Positions 16,505-24,356 of a stretch of DNA of 57,339 nt are shown here, in pieces (positions within the stretch are counted from its first letter, which is position 1; each line of letters opens with the position of its first letter). The notes below the pieces were generated by a model that saw only the letters and a program-made list of their open reading frames with translations, made no database searches and had not been told where the DNA came from. A program made the position numbers and the translations under genes. This stretch comes from an uncultured Ruminococcus sp. (GTDB lineage Bacteria; Bacillota; Clostridia; Oscillospirales; Ruminococcaceae), in contig CACZPI010000092.1 in assembly GCA_902783005.1 (NCBI GenBank), positions 1-57,339 on the forward strand, given 5' to 3'.

Positions 16505-17671
16505 ATGACGGACTTCATTTACGAGGAAGCATTTGAACCCGATGTCAACATCAAGGTCATCGGTGTCGGCGGCGGCGGCGGCAACGCCCTGAACTGCATG
16601 GTCGATTCCGATGTCAGCGATATTGAATATGTGGCCATCAACACCGATGCCAAGGCACTGAAGAATTCCAAGGCTGCCACCCGTATCCAGATCGGCGCCA
16701 AGGAGACCAAGGGCCGCGGTGCCGGCAACAAGCCGGAGATCGGCAAGAAGAGCGCCGAGGAGAACATCGACGAGATCGAGAATGCACTCAAGGGTGCAGA
16801 CATGGTCTTCATTACTGCCGGCATGGGCGGCGGCACCGGTACGGGCGCAGCTCCGGTCGTTGCCAAGACCGCGCAGGAGATGGGCATTCTGACCGTTGCG
16901 GTTGTCACCAAGCCTTTCGCATTCGAGCGCGAGCAGAAGATGGTACAGGCTGAGTCCGGTATCAACGAGCTGAAGAAATATGTCGATTCCCTGATCGTCA
17001 TTCCGAACGAGCGCCTGCTGGTCGGCCTGGACAAGCCGCTGACCATGAAGGAATCTTTCGCACGCTCTGACGATGTTCTGAAGATCGGTGTCAAGAGCAT
17101 TGCCGACCTGATCGTTGAGGAAGGCTACATCAACCTCGACTTTGCCGATGTTTCCACCACCATGAAGGGCGCAGGCTACGCACACATGGCAATGGGCAGA
17201 GCACAGGGCAAGGACAAGGCTACCGAGGCTGCCAAGGCTGTTATCTCCAGCCCGCTGCTTGAAACCTCCATCGCCGGTGCAAGACGCCTGCTTATCAATA
17301 TTGCGATGTCTGAGGATACGCTTGCTTCCGATGTGGATACAGCTTCCAAGATGATCACCGAGGCAGCAGCTCCGGATGTACAGTTCATCTTCGGTGCTGC
17401 CTTCAAGGAGGACATGCAGGACGAGATGGCGATTACCGTCATTGCTGCGGATTTTGCTGACAGCAACGCACCTGCAAGAACCGCTGCTCCGGCAGCTCCC
17501 GCTGTGGAAGAGACACCGGCTCTCCCGCCTTCTCCGACTGAGGAGCCGATTCCGATCGACAATCCGCTGCTGGACGACAAGATGGATTACGGCGAGCCCG
17601 CTGCACCTGCCCGTCAGGTGACCAACGATATTGATATGGACGATATTTTCTCCATTCTTGGGAATAATTGA
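16505..17671 (+). CDS. ftsZ: Cell division GTPase FtsZ
   Basis: FtsZ is the tubulin homologue that polymerises into the division ring. The 388 residues contain the N-terminal VIGVGGGGGNA loop, the tubulin signature GGGTGTG at 108-114, and the T7 loop NLDFADV needed for GTP hydrolysis between subunits. An Ala/Pro-rich linker follows, and then the short C-terminal peptide DIDMDDIFSILGNN that binds membrane tethers. AGGAGG lies 8 bp before ATG 16505. It has its own promoter and terminator, so it can be expressed apart from the dcw operon. Confidence 0.98.
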   Translation: MTDFIYEEAFEPDVNIKVIGVGGGGGNALNCMVDSDVSDIEYVAINTDAKALKNSKAATRIQIGAKETKGRGAGNKPEIGKKSAEENIDEIENALKGADMVFITAGMGGGTGTGAAPVVAKTAQEMGILTVAVVTKPFAFEREQKMVQAESGINELKKYVDSLIVIPNERLLVGLDKPLTMKESFARSDDVLKIGVKSIADLIVEEGYINLDFADVSTTMKGAGYAHMAMGRAQGKDKATEAAKAVISSPLLETSIAGARRLLINIAMSEDTLASDVDTASKMITEAAAPDVQFIFGAAFKEDMQDEMAITVIAADFADSNAPARTAAPAAPAVEETPALPPSPTEEPIPIDNPLLDDKMDYGEPAAPARQVTNDIDMDDIFSILGNN

Positions 17672-17695
17672 TTGTTTCAGAAAATACGGCAATTG

Positions 17696-17726
17696 TCCTG
17701 CTGACCAATGGTCAGCAGGATTTTTT
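17696..17726 (+). terminator. Terminator of ftsZ
   Basis: An 11-bp perfect stem (17696-17706 with 17710-17720) with an AAT loop, followed by TTTTTT. Confidence 0.95.
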
Positions 17727-17781
17727 GCACATTTTGTTTAATCTGCACAAAAATCTGGATTTGAATTCTACGGCAAGTCTA

Positions 17782-17810
17782 TTGCAACGAGTAAAAAAAT
17801 GTGGTATAAT
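17782..17810 (+). promoter_or_regulatory. Promoter of the DivIVA-like coiled-coil gene
   Basis: TTGCAA (17782-17787), a 17-bp spacer and TATAAT (17805-17810) with extended -10 TGg. Confidence 0.85.
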
Positions 17811-17887
17811 AACAATAAATAATGTTACCAGATGCGGGATGGCTGTACATATATGCGCACCTGCTCTGTGAAAAGGAGAGATACACT

Positions 17888-19441
17888 ATGGCAGATATTC
17901 CGTCCGGAGTACTCAAGCCCGCGAAGTTCGGCGGCCTTGAAAAGGAATCCGTAATGACCTACCTCGATGAGCTGAATACCAAGATCGACGATCTTGAGAA
18001 GCAGCTTGCCGAGCGTGAAGAGGCAGGCGGCGCACAGGAGTCCAACCTGATCAAGGAGTACAGACGCGATCTGGAAGAAGCTGAAAAGCGTGCATCCGAG
18101 GCGCAGAAGGCAGCCGACGAAGCCGCCGGACAGCTCCAGTCCGCCAATGACAAGGCTGCACAGCTTGCCCAGGCGCTCAAGTCCGAGCGTGACGGCAGAG
18201 CAGCCGATGCACAGCAGATGAAGCAGCTTCTCCAGCAGGCACAGGCCAAGGCCAACAGTGTCGATGAGGGCAAAATGCGCGAATATCAGCAGGAGATCGT
18301 TGCACTCAAGGGTGAGATCAGCGAGCTGACCGCAGAAAACACCGAGCTGAAGAAGACCGCAAATGCAAGCGGAGAGGCACTCAATGCTTCTGTTGAGGAG
18401 CTTGAAAAGAAGCTGTCCAAGCAGGAGGATAAGGCCAAGGAGGCTGAGGAATCCCTCGAAGCTGCCAATACACAGCTTGCTACCGTTTCGGCAGAGCTCA
18501 GCTCTATCCAGGCAGAGATGTTTGCCAAGGATTCTCAGCTTGAGGATCTCAAGAAGCAGGTCGAGGAGCTTGAAGCCGAGAAGGCTGAGCTGGAGGCGAA
18601 GGCTTCCGAGGTAACGGCATTTGCACCGCAGTTCGATATGAGTGCGCTGTATGCAGAGGCGCAGAAGAATGCCAACCAGCTTGTTGTTACTGCCAAGACC
18701 ACAGCGGATAAGATGACCAAGGATGCCGAAACCAAGGCAAAGCAGACTGTCGAGGAAGCGGATGCCAAGGCGAAGCAGACCATTGAAGATGCTGATGCAC
18801 AGGCCAAGAAGACCATCGAGGATGCTGATGCACAGGCAAAGAAGACCATTGACGATGCCAATGCCGAGGCTGAGGAGACCCGCAGAGAAGCTGATGAGCG
18901 CCTCGAGACCGCAACTGAGGAGGCCGAGGAGATCCTTGGCAATGCAGAGACGAAGGCACAGGAGGATGCAGAACGCATCACCAAGGATGCCAAGGAGCAG
19001 GAGGCTCGCGTCCGTGAGCTGACCGTGACCATCCGTTCGATGCTCCTGAGTGAGATCGAGGGCTTTGAGAAGAGCGTCAAGAGCGCTTCCGACTTCATGA
19101 AGCAGGCTGCTTCTACCATGGAGCAGAAGATCGGCGATACCTCCAGACTGATCGACGATGCCCGCTCGGCCGTGGATGAGAATGCCAAGGTTGAGGATAT
19201 GCGCATGGATGCGATCATGAACGCACCGGCTCCGGAGGCTGCTCCTGAGAGGAAGCCGGCTCCGAAGGGCGCAAGCAAGGACAATTTTGCAAGCTCGATG
19301 CTGGATGATTTTGATGCCATGCCCAATGCCGAGGATGCCCTTGGCACAGTCGATACGGCAGCCGAGAAGGCACCGAAGTCCTTCAAGTTTGATATGAGCG
19401 AGCTGATCAAGGATGCCGAGGCATCTGTGACAGACGAATAA
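17888..19441 (+). CDS. DivIVA-like hendecad-repeat coiled-coil protein
   Basis: 517 residues, almost all charged helix. The N-terminus (PAKFGGLEKESVMTYLDEL) resembles the lipid-binding DivIVA/GpsB head, in which an F-x-G-hydrophobic stretch precedes a coiled coil. Heptad-type coiled coil follows to about 250. From residue 279 there are about nine 11-residue repeats of the type ADAQAKKTIED, a hendecad coil; the DNA shows these as 33-bp repeats. The tail is Ala/Pro-rich and ends in a short conserved-looking helix (SFKFDMSELIKDA). AAAGGAG lies before ATG 17888. A division-site or polar scaffold role is inferred from its place after ftsZ and its architecture. Confidence 0.65.
   Translation: MADIPSGVLKPAKFGGLEKESVMTYLDELNTKIDDLEKQLAEREEAGGAQESNLIKEYRRDLEEAEKRASEAQKAADEAAGQLQSANDKAAQLAQALKSERDGRAADAQQMKQLLQQAQAKANSVDEGKMREYQQEIVALKGEISELTAENTELKKTANASGEALNASVEELEKKLSKQEDKAKEAEESLEAANTQLATVSAELSSIQAEMFAKDSQLEDLKKQVEELEAEKAELEAKASEVTAFAPQFDMSALYAEAQKNANQLVVTAKTTADKMTKDAETKAKQTVEEADAKAKQTIEDADAQAKKTIEDADAQAKKTIDDANAEAEETRREADERLETATEEAEEILGNAETKAQEDAERITKDAKEQEARVRELTVTIRSMLLSEIEGFEKSVKSASDFMKQAASTMEQKIGDTSRLIDDARSAVDENAKVEDMRMDAIMNAPAPEAAPERKPAPKGASKDNFASSMLDDFDAMPNAEDALGTVDTAAEKAPKSFKFDMSELIKDAEASVTDE
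18722..18886 (+). repeat. 33-bp in-frame tandem repeats (hendecads)
   Basis: Five 33-bp units begin at 18722, 18755, 18788, 18821 and 18854. The copies at 18788 and 18821 are nearly identical. Each encodes 11 residues; more diverged units continue to about 19018. They look like recent duplications extending the coiled coil. Confidence 0.85.
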
Positions 19442-19468
19442 TCCCAAAACGATTCTGAGGTGAGTGCT

Positions 19469-20020
19469 ATGCCGGAGATCCGGCGTATCCGGACAGAGGA
19501 GCTGAAGACAGCGGATCTGCGCATCGGTGACAAGATTCTGCTGTCCGGCACCGTTTATACCGCGCGTGATGCTGCACACAAGCGCATTGCAGCCATGCTG
19601 GATGCCGGCGAGGAACCGCCGTTTCCGCTGGAAGGGGCTGTGATCTATTATGCAGGCCCGACCCCCGCACCGCCCGGGAAGCCGATCGGTTCGTGCGGCC
19701 CGACAACCTCGGGACGCATGGATCCGTATGCCCCGCGGCTGCTGGATCTGGGACTTGCAGGCATGATCGGCAAGGGCGAACGCGCAAAGCCGGTACAGGA
19801 TGCCATTGTTCGCAACGGCGCTGTCTATCTGTGCGCTGTCGGCGGTGCAGGTGCATTGGCTGCACGCTGCATCAAATCCCTGGAGGTCATTGCCTTCGAG
19901 GATCTTGGCTGTGAATCGGTCAAGCGACTGGAGATCGAGGATTTTCCGCTTGTCGTCTGCAATGACGCACACGGCGGGGATCTTTTCTCGCAGGGCAGGG
20001 CGGAATACTGTCATGTCTGA
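19469..20020 (+). CDS. Class I fumarate/tartrate hydro-lyase, beta subunit (orphan)
   Basis: 183 residues matching the C-terminal/beta half of iron-sulfur (class I) fumarases and L-tartrate dehydratases. Visible motifs are LRIGDKILLSGTVYTARDAAHKR, the substrate loop GPTTSGRMDPY, MIGKG, and the CAVGGAGAL segment. The partner alpha subunit, which carries the 4Fe-4S cluster, is not adjacent or anywhere in the window. I chose ATG 19469, with GAGGTGAG upstream, over GTG 19460. The end overlaps the next sigma factor gene by 8 nt, so the two are probably coupled. Confidence 0.9.
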   Translation: MPEIRRIRTEELKTADLRIGDKILLSGTVYTARDAAHKRIAAMLDAGEEPPFPLEGAVIYYAGPTPAPPGKPIGSCGPTTSGRMDPYAPRLLDLGLAGMIGKGERAKPVQDAIVRNGAVYLCAVGGAGALAARCIKSLEVIAFEDLGCESVKRLEIEDFPLVVCNDAHGGDLFSQGRAEYCHV

Positions 20021-20606
20021 CAGAGCGGATCCGATTTCCGATGAAGCGCTGGCTGCTGCGGCACGCACAAGCGCGGAGGCACAGAGTGAGCTCATCAGCC
20101 GGTATTTTGCGTTGATCCGGTATCATGCTGCCCGTTTTGCCGCGGGTACACCGTTCGGCGCCGATATTGACGACTATGTGCAGGAGGGGCTGATCGCCCT
20201 GATCCATGCCGTTTCCGAATACAGACCGGAGGAGGGGAAACGCTTCTCCGCGTTTGTACAAAGCTGCATCATCAACCGGATGCTCGATCTGGTACGCCGG
20301 GAGCAGCGCAATGCCTCCCCTGTGGAGGATCTGCTGCAGCATCTTGAGCAGCAGGGCGAGCTGGTCGATCCGGATACCCCTGAGAGCGTGCTTCTGGAGA
20401 AGGAGCGCTATGAGGATTGCCGCATGCGTGTGATGGCATTGCTATCGGAACGCGAATGGGAGATCCTGCAATGCAGCCTCGACGGCATGCGCTATCAGGA
20501 GATCGCGCAGCATCTTGGCACGACCGTCAAGGCGGTTGACAGTGCCATGCAGCGGATCCGCAGAAAAATGCGGGCCGTGCGAAGTACGGATTACTTCGAT
20601 TCTTAA
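20013..20606 (+). CDS. RNA polymerase sigma-70 family factor (SigH-like)
   Basis: 197 residues. Region 2 is clear (ADIDDYVQEGLIALIHAVSEYRPEEGKRFSAFVQ, the core-binding and -10 recognition part), and region 4 is a helix-turn-helix (SEREWEILQCSLDGMRYQEIAQHL, then GTTVKAVDSAMQRIRRKM). There is no region 1.1 or 3, and the layout resembles Spo0H/SigH, which drives early sporulation genes in Firmicutes. Given spo0A at 46150, a SigH role is plausible but inferred. It overlaps the fumarase beta gene (ATGTCTGA). Confidence 0.85.
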   Translation: MSDRADPISDEALAAAARTSAEAQSELISRYFALIRYHAARFAAGTPFGADIDDYVQEGLIALIHAVSEYRPEEGKRFSAFVQSCIINRMLDLVRREQRNASPVEDLLQHLEQQGELVDPDTPESVLLEKERYEDCRMRVMALLSEREWEILQCSLDGMRYQEIAQHLGTTVKAVDSAMQRIRRKMRAVRSTDYFDS

Positions 20607-20817
20607 ATTTGGTCGCAGGCTTTTGAAATCCAAGAGCTTCCGATATATAGGGCTTGTAGCTTAACAAGAGCGTTGTTCATCAATTCATGGCGATATTCCA
20701 ACAAATATCCGGTCAAGAAGCAGTGTCCAAAGGTGACGGTTTCACTCCGTCCGTAGTCCTGACAAGCTGTGCATTTCATGCACAAATCTCTATCAACCCA
20801 AAGTGAGGTAAAGTATC
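20607..20817 (+). promoter_or_regulatory. Possible promoter and leader of the zinc-ribbon gene
   Basis: TTGAAA (20623-20628), 17 bp and TATAGG (20646-20651) form a moderate promoter. The ~160-nt leader holds a perfect hairpin GTGCAT-ttc-ATGCAC (20769-20783). No ORF or tRNA fits here. Confidence 0.4.
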
Positions 20818-21090
20818 ATGTACGAAGACAAGACATTAGTTTGCAAGGACTGCGGTAACGAGTTCGTATTCACAGCAGGCGAGCAGGAGTTCTACGCAGA
20901 AAAGGGATTCGAGCACGAGCCCCAGAGATGCAAGGACTGCCGCAATGCCAGAAAGAACAAGACCACCAAGGAAATGTTCACTGCCGTATGTGCAGGCTGC
21001 GGCGGCGAGGCTCGCGTTCCGTTCCAGCCCCGCGAGGACAGACCGGTTTACTGCAGCGAGTGCTTCGCAAAGCAGAGACAGGGCTATTGA
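20818..21090 (+). CDS. Small zinc-ribbon protein
   Basis: 90 residues with two zinc-binding units. The first is CKDCGNEF...CKDC (two CxxC pairs, residues ~9-41), matching the bacterial probable-zinc-ribbon domain seen in small cytoplasmic proteins. The second is CAGCGGEARVPFQP...YCSEC with another two CxxC pairs near the C-terminus. Both have intact cysteines. The function is not established for this family; nucleic-acid or ribosome-associated roles are possible. GTGAGG precedes the ATG. Confidence 0.85.
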   Translation: MYEDKTLVCKDCGNEFVFTAGEQEFYAEKGFEHEPQRCKDCRNARKNKTTKEMFTAVCAGCGGEARVPFQPREDRPVYCSECFAKQRQGY

Positions 21091-21109
21091 TCCATCTATG
21101 AATTTCATG

Positions 21110-21137
21110 CAGGAACACGGCGCATGCCGTGTTCCTG
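21110..21137 (+). other. Strong hairpin between the zinc-ribbon and DUF1858 genes
   Basis: A 12-bp perfect stem (21110-21121 with 21126-21137) around GCAT, with no U-tract after it. It is likelier to be a processing or mRNA-stability element than a full terminator. Confidence 0.5.
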
Positions 21138-21160
21138 TGCATCTGTACCGGAGGTAAGAT

Positions 21161-21361
21161 ATGGTAGTCACAAAGGATACCGTCATCGGTAACATTCTTG
21201 ACGAGAATCTGGAGGCAGCAGCACCGCTGTTCCTCGGAATCGGCATGCATTGCCTCGGATGCCCTGCATCCCGCGGCGAGACCATCGAGGAAGCCTGCCA
21301 GGTTCATGGCGTCAATGCCGATGAGCTGGTGGAAGAGCTGAACAAGGTTCTGAACAAGTGA
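21161..21361 (+). CDS. DUF1858 domain protein (hybrid-cluster-associated disulfide type)
   Basis: 66 residues, the whole length being one DUF1858 domain: the TKDTVIGNIL start and the signature MHCLGCPAS with its C-x-x-C pair, followed by TIEEACQVHGVN. Such domains occur alone or fused to ScdA/Ric-type iron-sulfur repair proteins and hybrid cluster proteins, and are thought to act in redox or Fe-S chemistry. CGGAGG precedes the ATG, and an intrinsic terminator follows. Confidence 0.9.
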   Translation: MVVTKDTVIGNILDENLEAAAPLFLGIGMHCLGCPASRGETIEEACQVHGVNADELVEELNKVLNK

Positions 21362-21367
21362 TTGGTG

Positions 21368-21394
21368 GGGCTGTGAGCGATCGCAGCCCTTTTG
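21368..21394 (+). terminator. Terminator after the DUF1858 gene
   Basis: A 9-bp stem with one G-U pair (21368-21376 with 21381-21389), a GCGA tetraloop, then TTTTG. Confidence 0.75.
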
Positions 21395-21409
21395 TAATAG
21401 GAGGAGCTT

Positions 21410-22078
21410 ATGCAGAATGCCAGACTGCTTGCCTGCGCCCGGTTTGTCCGTCCCGGGGCGCATGTGTGTGATGTGGGGACGGATCATGCGCAGCTTCCGG
21501 TGTATCTCCTGGAGCAGGGAATTGCGCAGGAGGTCATTGCCTCTGACATCGGGGAAGGCCCCCTGCAATCCGCAGAGCGCACCATCGCACAGCACGGCCT
21601 GACCGGGCGGATCCGGACGATCCTGTCCGACGGTCTTGCCAATGTCCCGCCGGAAGGGCTGACCGATATTATCATTGCCGGAATGGGCGGGGAGACCATG
21701 GTGCATATTCTGGCGGACTGTCCGTTCAGCCTTGCGGAGCGCCGCCTGATCCTGCAACCCATGAGCAAGGCGGAAATTCTGCAGGAATGGCTGCTGCGGT
21801 CAGGCTTTGCCATCCGTGAGGAGGTATGTGTGCCGGACGGAAAATTCCTGTATGCCGTGCTGTATGCGGAATATACCGGCATACCTGCCGTTCCCGCGCC
21901 GGCGGAGATCTGGTTCGGCGCCATGGATCTGCATGAGGAAAATGCCCGTGCCTATGCAGTCCGGCAGCAGAACCGTCTCGAACGCCGCCTGTCCAGCATC
22001 CGTGAAGCAGGGCAGGAGGATGCCGCCCTTGCCGAAGCCGTGGAAGCCCTGAACCGAAGATTGGAGGAAACCGCATGA
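21410..22078 (+). CDS. trmK: tRNA (adenine(22)-N(1))-methyltransferase TrmK
   Basis: A SAM-dependent enzyme making m1A22 in tRNA. The 222 residues have a Rossmann core with motif I as CDVGTDHAQLPVYLL, ASDIGEGPLQSA, SDGL, and the family motif IIIAGMGGETMVHIL, followed by a C-terminal helical part. AGGAG precedes the ATG. Its stop overlaps the nif3 ATG (ATGA). Together with nif3 and rlmA it forms the frequently conserved trmK-nif3 pair plus an RNA-modification gene. Confidence 0.93.
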   Translation: MQNARLLACARFVRPGAHVCDVGTDHAQLPVYLLEQGIAQEVIASDIGEGPLQSAERTIAQHGLTGRIRTILSDGLANVPPEGLTDIIIAGMGGETMVHILADCPFSLAERRLILQPMSKAEILQEWLLRSGFAIREEVCVPDGKFLYAVLYAEYTGIPAVPAPAEIWFGAMDLHEENARAYAVRQQNRLERRLSSIREAGQEDAALAEAVEALNRRLEETA

Positions 22079-22839
22079 TTACCGCTGGACAGATCTATGC
22101 ATGCATCGACCGCATTGCACCGTTTGCAACACAGGAAAAATGGGACAATTCCGGCCTTCTGGTCGGTGCTCCGGGGGATGCGGTGACAGGCGTCCTGGTT
22201 TCACTGGACATTTCCCCGGCGGCTGTACAGGAGGCTGCAAGGCTTGGGTGCGATCTGATCGTGTCGCATCACCCGGTCATTTTCTTGCCGCTGCATACGC
22301 TCGATTCCCGCAGCATTCCCTATCAGCTTGCCCGCCGCGGCATGGTTGCCGTCTGCTGCCATACGCCGCTTGACATGGCGCCGGGGGGAATCAATGACAT
22401 TCTCGCCGGAAAGCTATCTGCGGTTCTCCCCGTGCAGGATACCGGTGAGCGCGAGACCCTTTGCGGCAGCGAGGGACGCATTCTCACGCTGTCTGCCGCA
22501 TGCACCGTGCAGGAAATCGCTGCTGCTGCCAAAAAAGCACTCGGCATTCCGCATGTGCGCTACACAATGGACAGATCCGTGCAGCGGCTCGGGCTGTGCT
22601 CCGGCTCCGGTGCCTCCATGCTTGAGGATGTGGAAGGTGCCTGTGACTGTCTGCTGACCGGCGACATTAAGCACGATCGCTGGTACAAGGCGCAGGAGCT
22701 TGGAATCGGCCTGATCGACTGCGGGCATTACCATACCGAGGTGATCGCAGTGCAATACCTGGCGCGGGTGCTGCGGGAAGCATTCCCGGGACTGCCGGTC
22801 ACGGCATTTGAGGAGGGGGATCCCGTTGCTTATGCGTGA
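22075..22839 (+). CDS. Nif3-like dinuclear metal centre protein
   Basis: 254 residues of the NIF3/DUF34 family, a hexameric protein binding two metals; some members have been linked to GTP cyclohydrolase or quality-control functions, but the general role is unsettled. Typical motifs: EKWDNSGLLVG, the metal site SHHPVIF, VCCHTPLD, LTGDIKHDRWYKAQELG and the C-terminal IDCGHYHTEV. The ATG overlaps the trmK stop by 4 nt, so translation is coupled. The 3' end overlaps the rlmA start. Confidence 0.92.
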   Translation: MITAGQIYACIDRIAPFATQEKWDNSGLLVGAPGDAVTGVLVSLDISPAAVQEAARLGCDLIVSHHPVIFLPLHTLDSRSIPYQLARRGMVAVCCHTPLDMAPGGINDILAGKLSAVLPVQDTGERETLCGSEGRILTLSAACTVQEIAAAAKKALGIPHVRYTMDRSVQRLGLCSGSGASMLEDVEGACDCLLTGDIKHDRWYKAQELGIGLIDCGHYHTEVIAVQYLARVLREAFPGLPVTAFEEGDPVAYA

Positions 22840-23647
22840 ATCTGTCTGGATGTGTCCGGTCTGCGGCGGAGATCTTGAATGGAATGACAGATCCCTTTGC
22901 TGCGGGAAGAAGCATTGCTTCGATGCCGCAAGGAGCGGGTATGTCCACCTGCTCCCGGCAAGCCGGATGCATGCAAAGCTCCCCGGGGATGATCCGGAAA
23001 TGGTACGCGCCCGCAGACGCTTCCTGCAAAAGGAGTATTATGCACATCTGCGCCAGGCTTTGACAGACGCGCTGCACGAAGCGCTGCCCGGCGGCGGCGT
23101 TCTTCTGGATGCCGGATGCGGGGAGGGCTATTATACAGCCGGGATCCGCGCCGCACTTGACCTGAAGGCCTACGGCGTGGATATTTCCAAGACGGCTGCC
23201 GATCTGGCGGCGCGTGCGGACAAGGAGTCGCAGTACGCGGTGGGAAGTGTTTTCCATCTGCCGGTGCGGGACGGGGCATGCGATGCAGTCATGAGCGTAT
23301 TTGCCCCGTACTGCGGAGAGGAATTCCAGAGGGTGCTGCGTCCGGGCGGCTTTTTCGTCATGGCGATCCCGGCAGCCCGGCATCTCTGGGAGCTCAAATC
23401 CGCTGTGTATGACCATCCCTATGAGAATGAGGTCAAGGACTATGCACTGGAAGGTTTCCGGTTCCTGCGGTGCATTCCGGCGGAAAAGATGCTGCATCTG
23501 CCTTCGCAGGAGGACATTGCGGATCTGTTTGCCATGACGCCCTATGCCTACCGCACGGGAGCGCAGGAAAAGGAACGTCTTGCTGCATTGGAAAAGCTCG
23601 ATACCCGTGCCGAATTTGAAGTGCTGGTGTATGCACGGGAGGCGTGA
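22826..23647 (+). CDS. 23S rRNA (guanine-N1)-methyltransferase RlmA-like
   Basis: About 273 residues. The N-terminal zinc finger is CPVCGGDL...CCGKKHCFD, followed by SGYVHLLP and then a SAM-binding methyltransferase fold (LLDAGCGEGYYT, YGVDISKTA). This is the RlmA(I)/(II) architecture that methylates G745 or G748 of 23S rRNA; which one cannot be told. The start is uncertain: TTG 22826 has AGGAGGGGG 9 bp upstream, and ATG 22832 is the alternative. It overlaps nif3 slightly and touches the next gene at GTGATG. Confidence 0.9.
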   Translation: MLMRESVWMCPVCGGDLEWNDRSLCCGKKHCFDAARSGYVHLLPASRMHAKLPGDDPEMVRARRRFLQKEYYAHLRQALTDALHEALPGGGVLLDAGCGEGYYTAGIRAALDLKAYGVDISKTAADLAARADKESQYAVGSVFHLPVRDGACDAVMSVFAPYCGEEFQRVLRPGGFFVMAIPAARHLWELKSAVYDHPYENEVKDYALEGFRFLRCIPAEKMLHLPSQEDIADLFAMTPYAYRTGAQEKERLAALEKLDTRAEFEVLVYAREA

Positions 23648-24258
23648 TGGATAAGGTATGGTGCCTGCTGACCGGGGTGATGCTGCTGCTGCTGGGACGG
23701 TGCAGCGTGGATCTTCCCAATCCCCCGGTGCAGGACGATGACTGGATGCACGGCACGCAAAGCGCGGTATTCCGCCCGGAAGCCGCCCCTCCCATGCCGG
23801 AGAAGGTGCCGTATGTCTTTGAGACAGTGGATCCGGAGGAGTGGCGGACAGGCTCGGCAGAGGTGCCGGGCGGGTTTGCTTTTTATTGTCCGGTGAAGGA
23901 ACGCGAGGGACAAAATCTGGGCGACTGGGCGCTGACCCTCGGGCAGATCTGGACGATCTTCGGCGAGCCCGCGGATCCGGAGTGGTATGAGGATTATTTC
24001 TGCTATTTCGTCACGGCAGAGGATGCACAGGGACATGTGTATTATTTCCAGCTCTATCAGGGCAGCGGCGGCCCTTCGGTCTGTGCCCCGGTGCAGGATA
24101 CAGAGGAATATGCACAGGCGGCACAGATGCTTTGTGCGGTGATCTGTGCGGCGGCACCGGCGGATTATACCTGGGATCCGGGCAGGGGCGAGAGCGAGGA
24201 TTTTGACTGGGCTGTGCGTTATTCATGCAGGGATGGTCACGCATTGGCAGAATACTGA
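23647..24258 (+). CDS. Exported protein of unknown function
   Basis: 203 residues. A hydrophobic N-terminal segment (residues ~4-18) followed by GRCS looks like a signal or anchor; the Cys20 context (G-R-C) is a poor lipobox, so lipidation is doubtful. The mature part is acidic and aromatic-rich with two or more cysteines, and I do not recognise a domain. GGGAGG lies just before the ATG, which overlaps the rlmA stop, so it is the last gene of the trmK operon. Confidence 0.6.
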   Translation: MDKVWCLLTGVMLLLLGRCSVDLPNPPVQDDDWMHGTQSAVFRPEAAPPMPEKVPYVFETVDPEEWRTGSAEVPGGFAFYCPVKEREGQNLGDWALTLGQIWTIFGEPADPEWYEDYFCYFVTAEDAQGHVYYFQLYQGSGGPSVCAPVQDTEEYAQAAQMLCAVICAAAPADYTWDPGRGESEDFDWAVRYSCRDGHALAEY

Positions 24259-24289
24259 GCGGAATGCCGGAATGTTTACAAAATCAGCA

Positions 24290-24318
24290 TTGCATCCGGC
24301 GCAGGGGTGTGCTATAAT
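24290..24318 (+). promoter_or_regulatory. Promoter of pyruvate kinase
   Basis: TTGCAT (24290-24295), a 17-bp spacer and TATAAT (24313-24318) with extended -10 TGc. The leader is very short, about 30 nt. Confidence 0.85.
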
Positions 24319-24356
24319 AAAGCTGTACACATATTGCGTAAAGGAGCATGAACACC

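Noticed and set aside
20607-20817. Possible tRNA or structured RNA gene before the zinc-ribbon gene
   Set aside because: No cloverleaf or GTTCRA T-loop could be drawn; small hairpins only.
24348-24356. Start of pyk at ATG 24348
   Set aside because: The AAGGAG site lies one base before it; the in-frame ATG 24357 has proper spacing.
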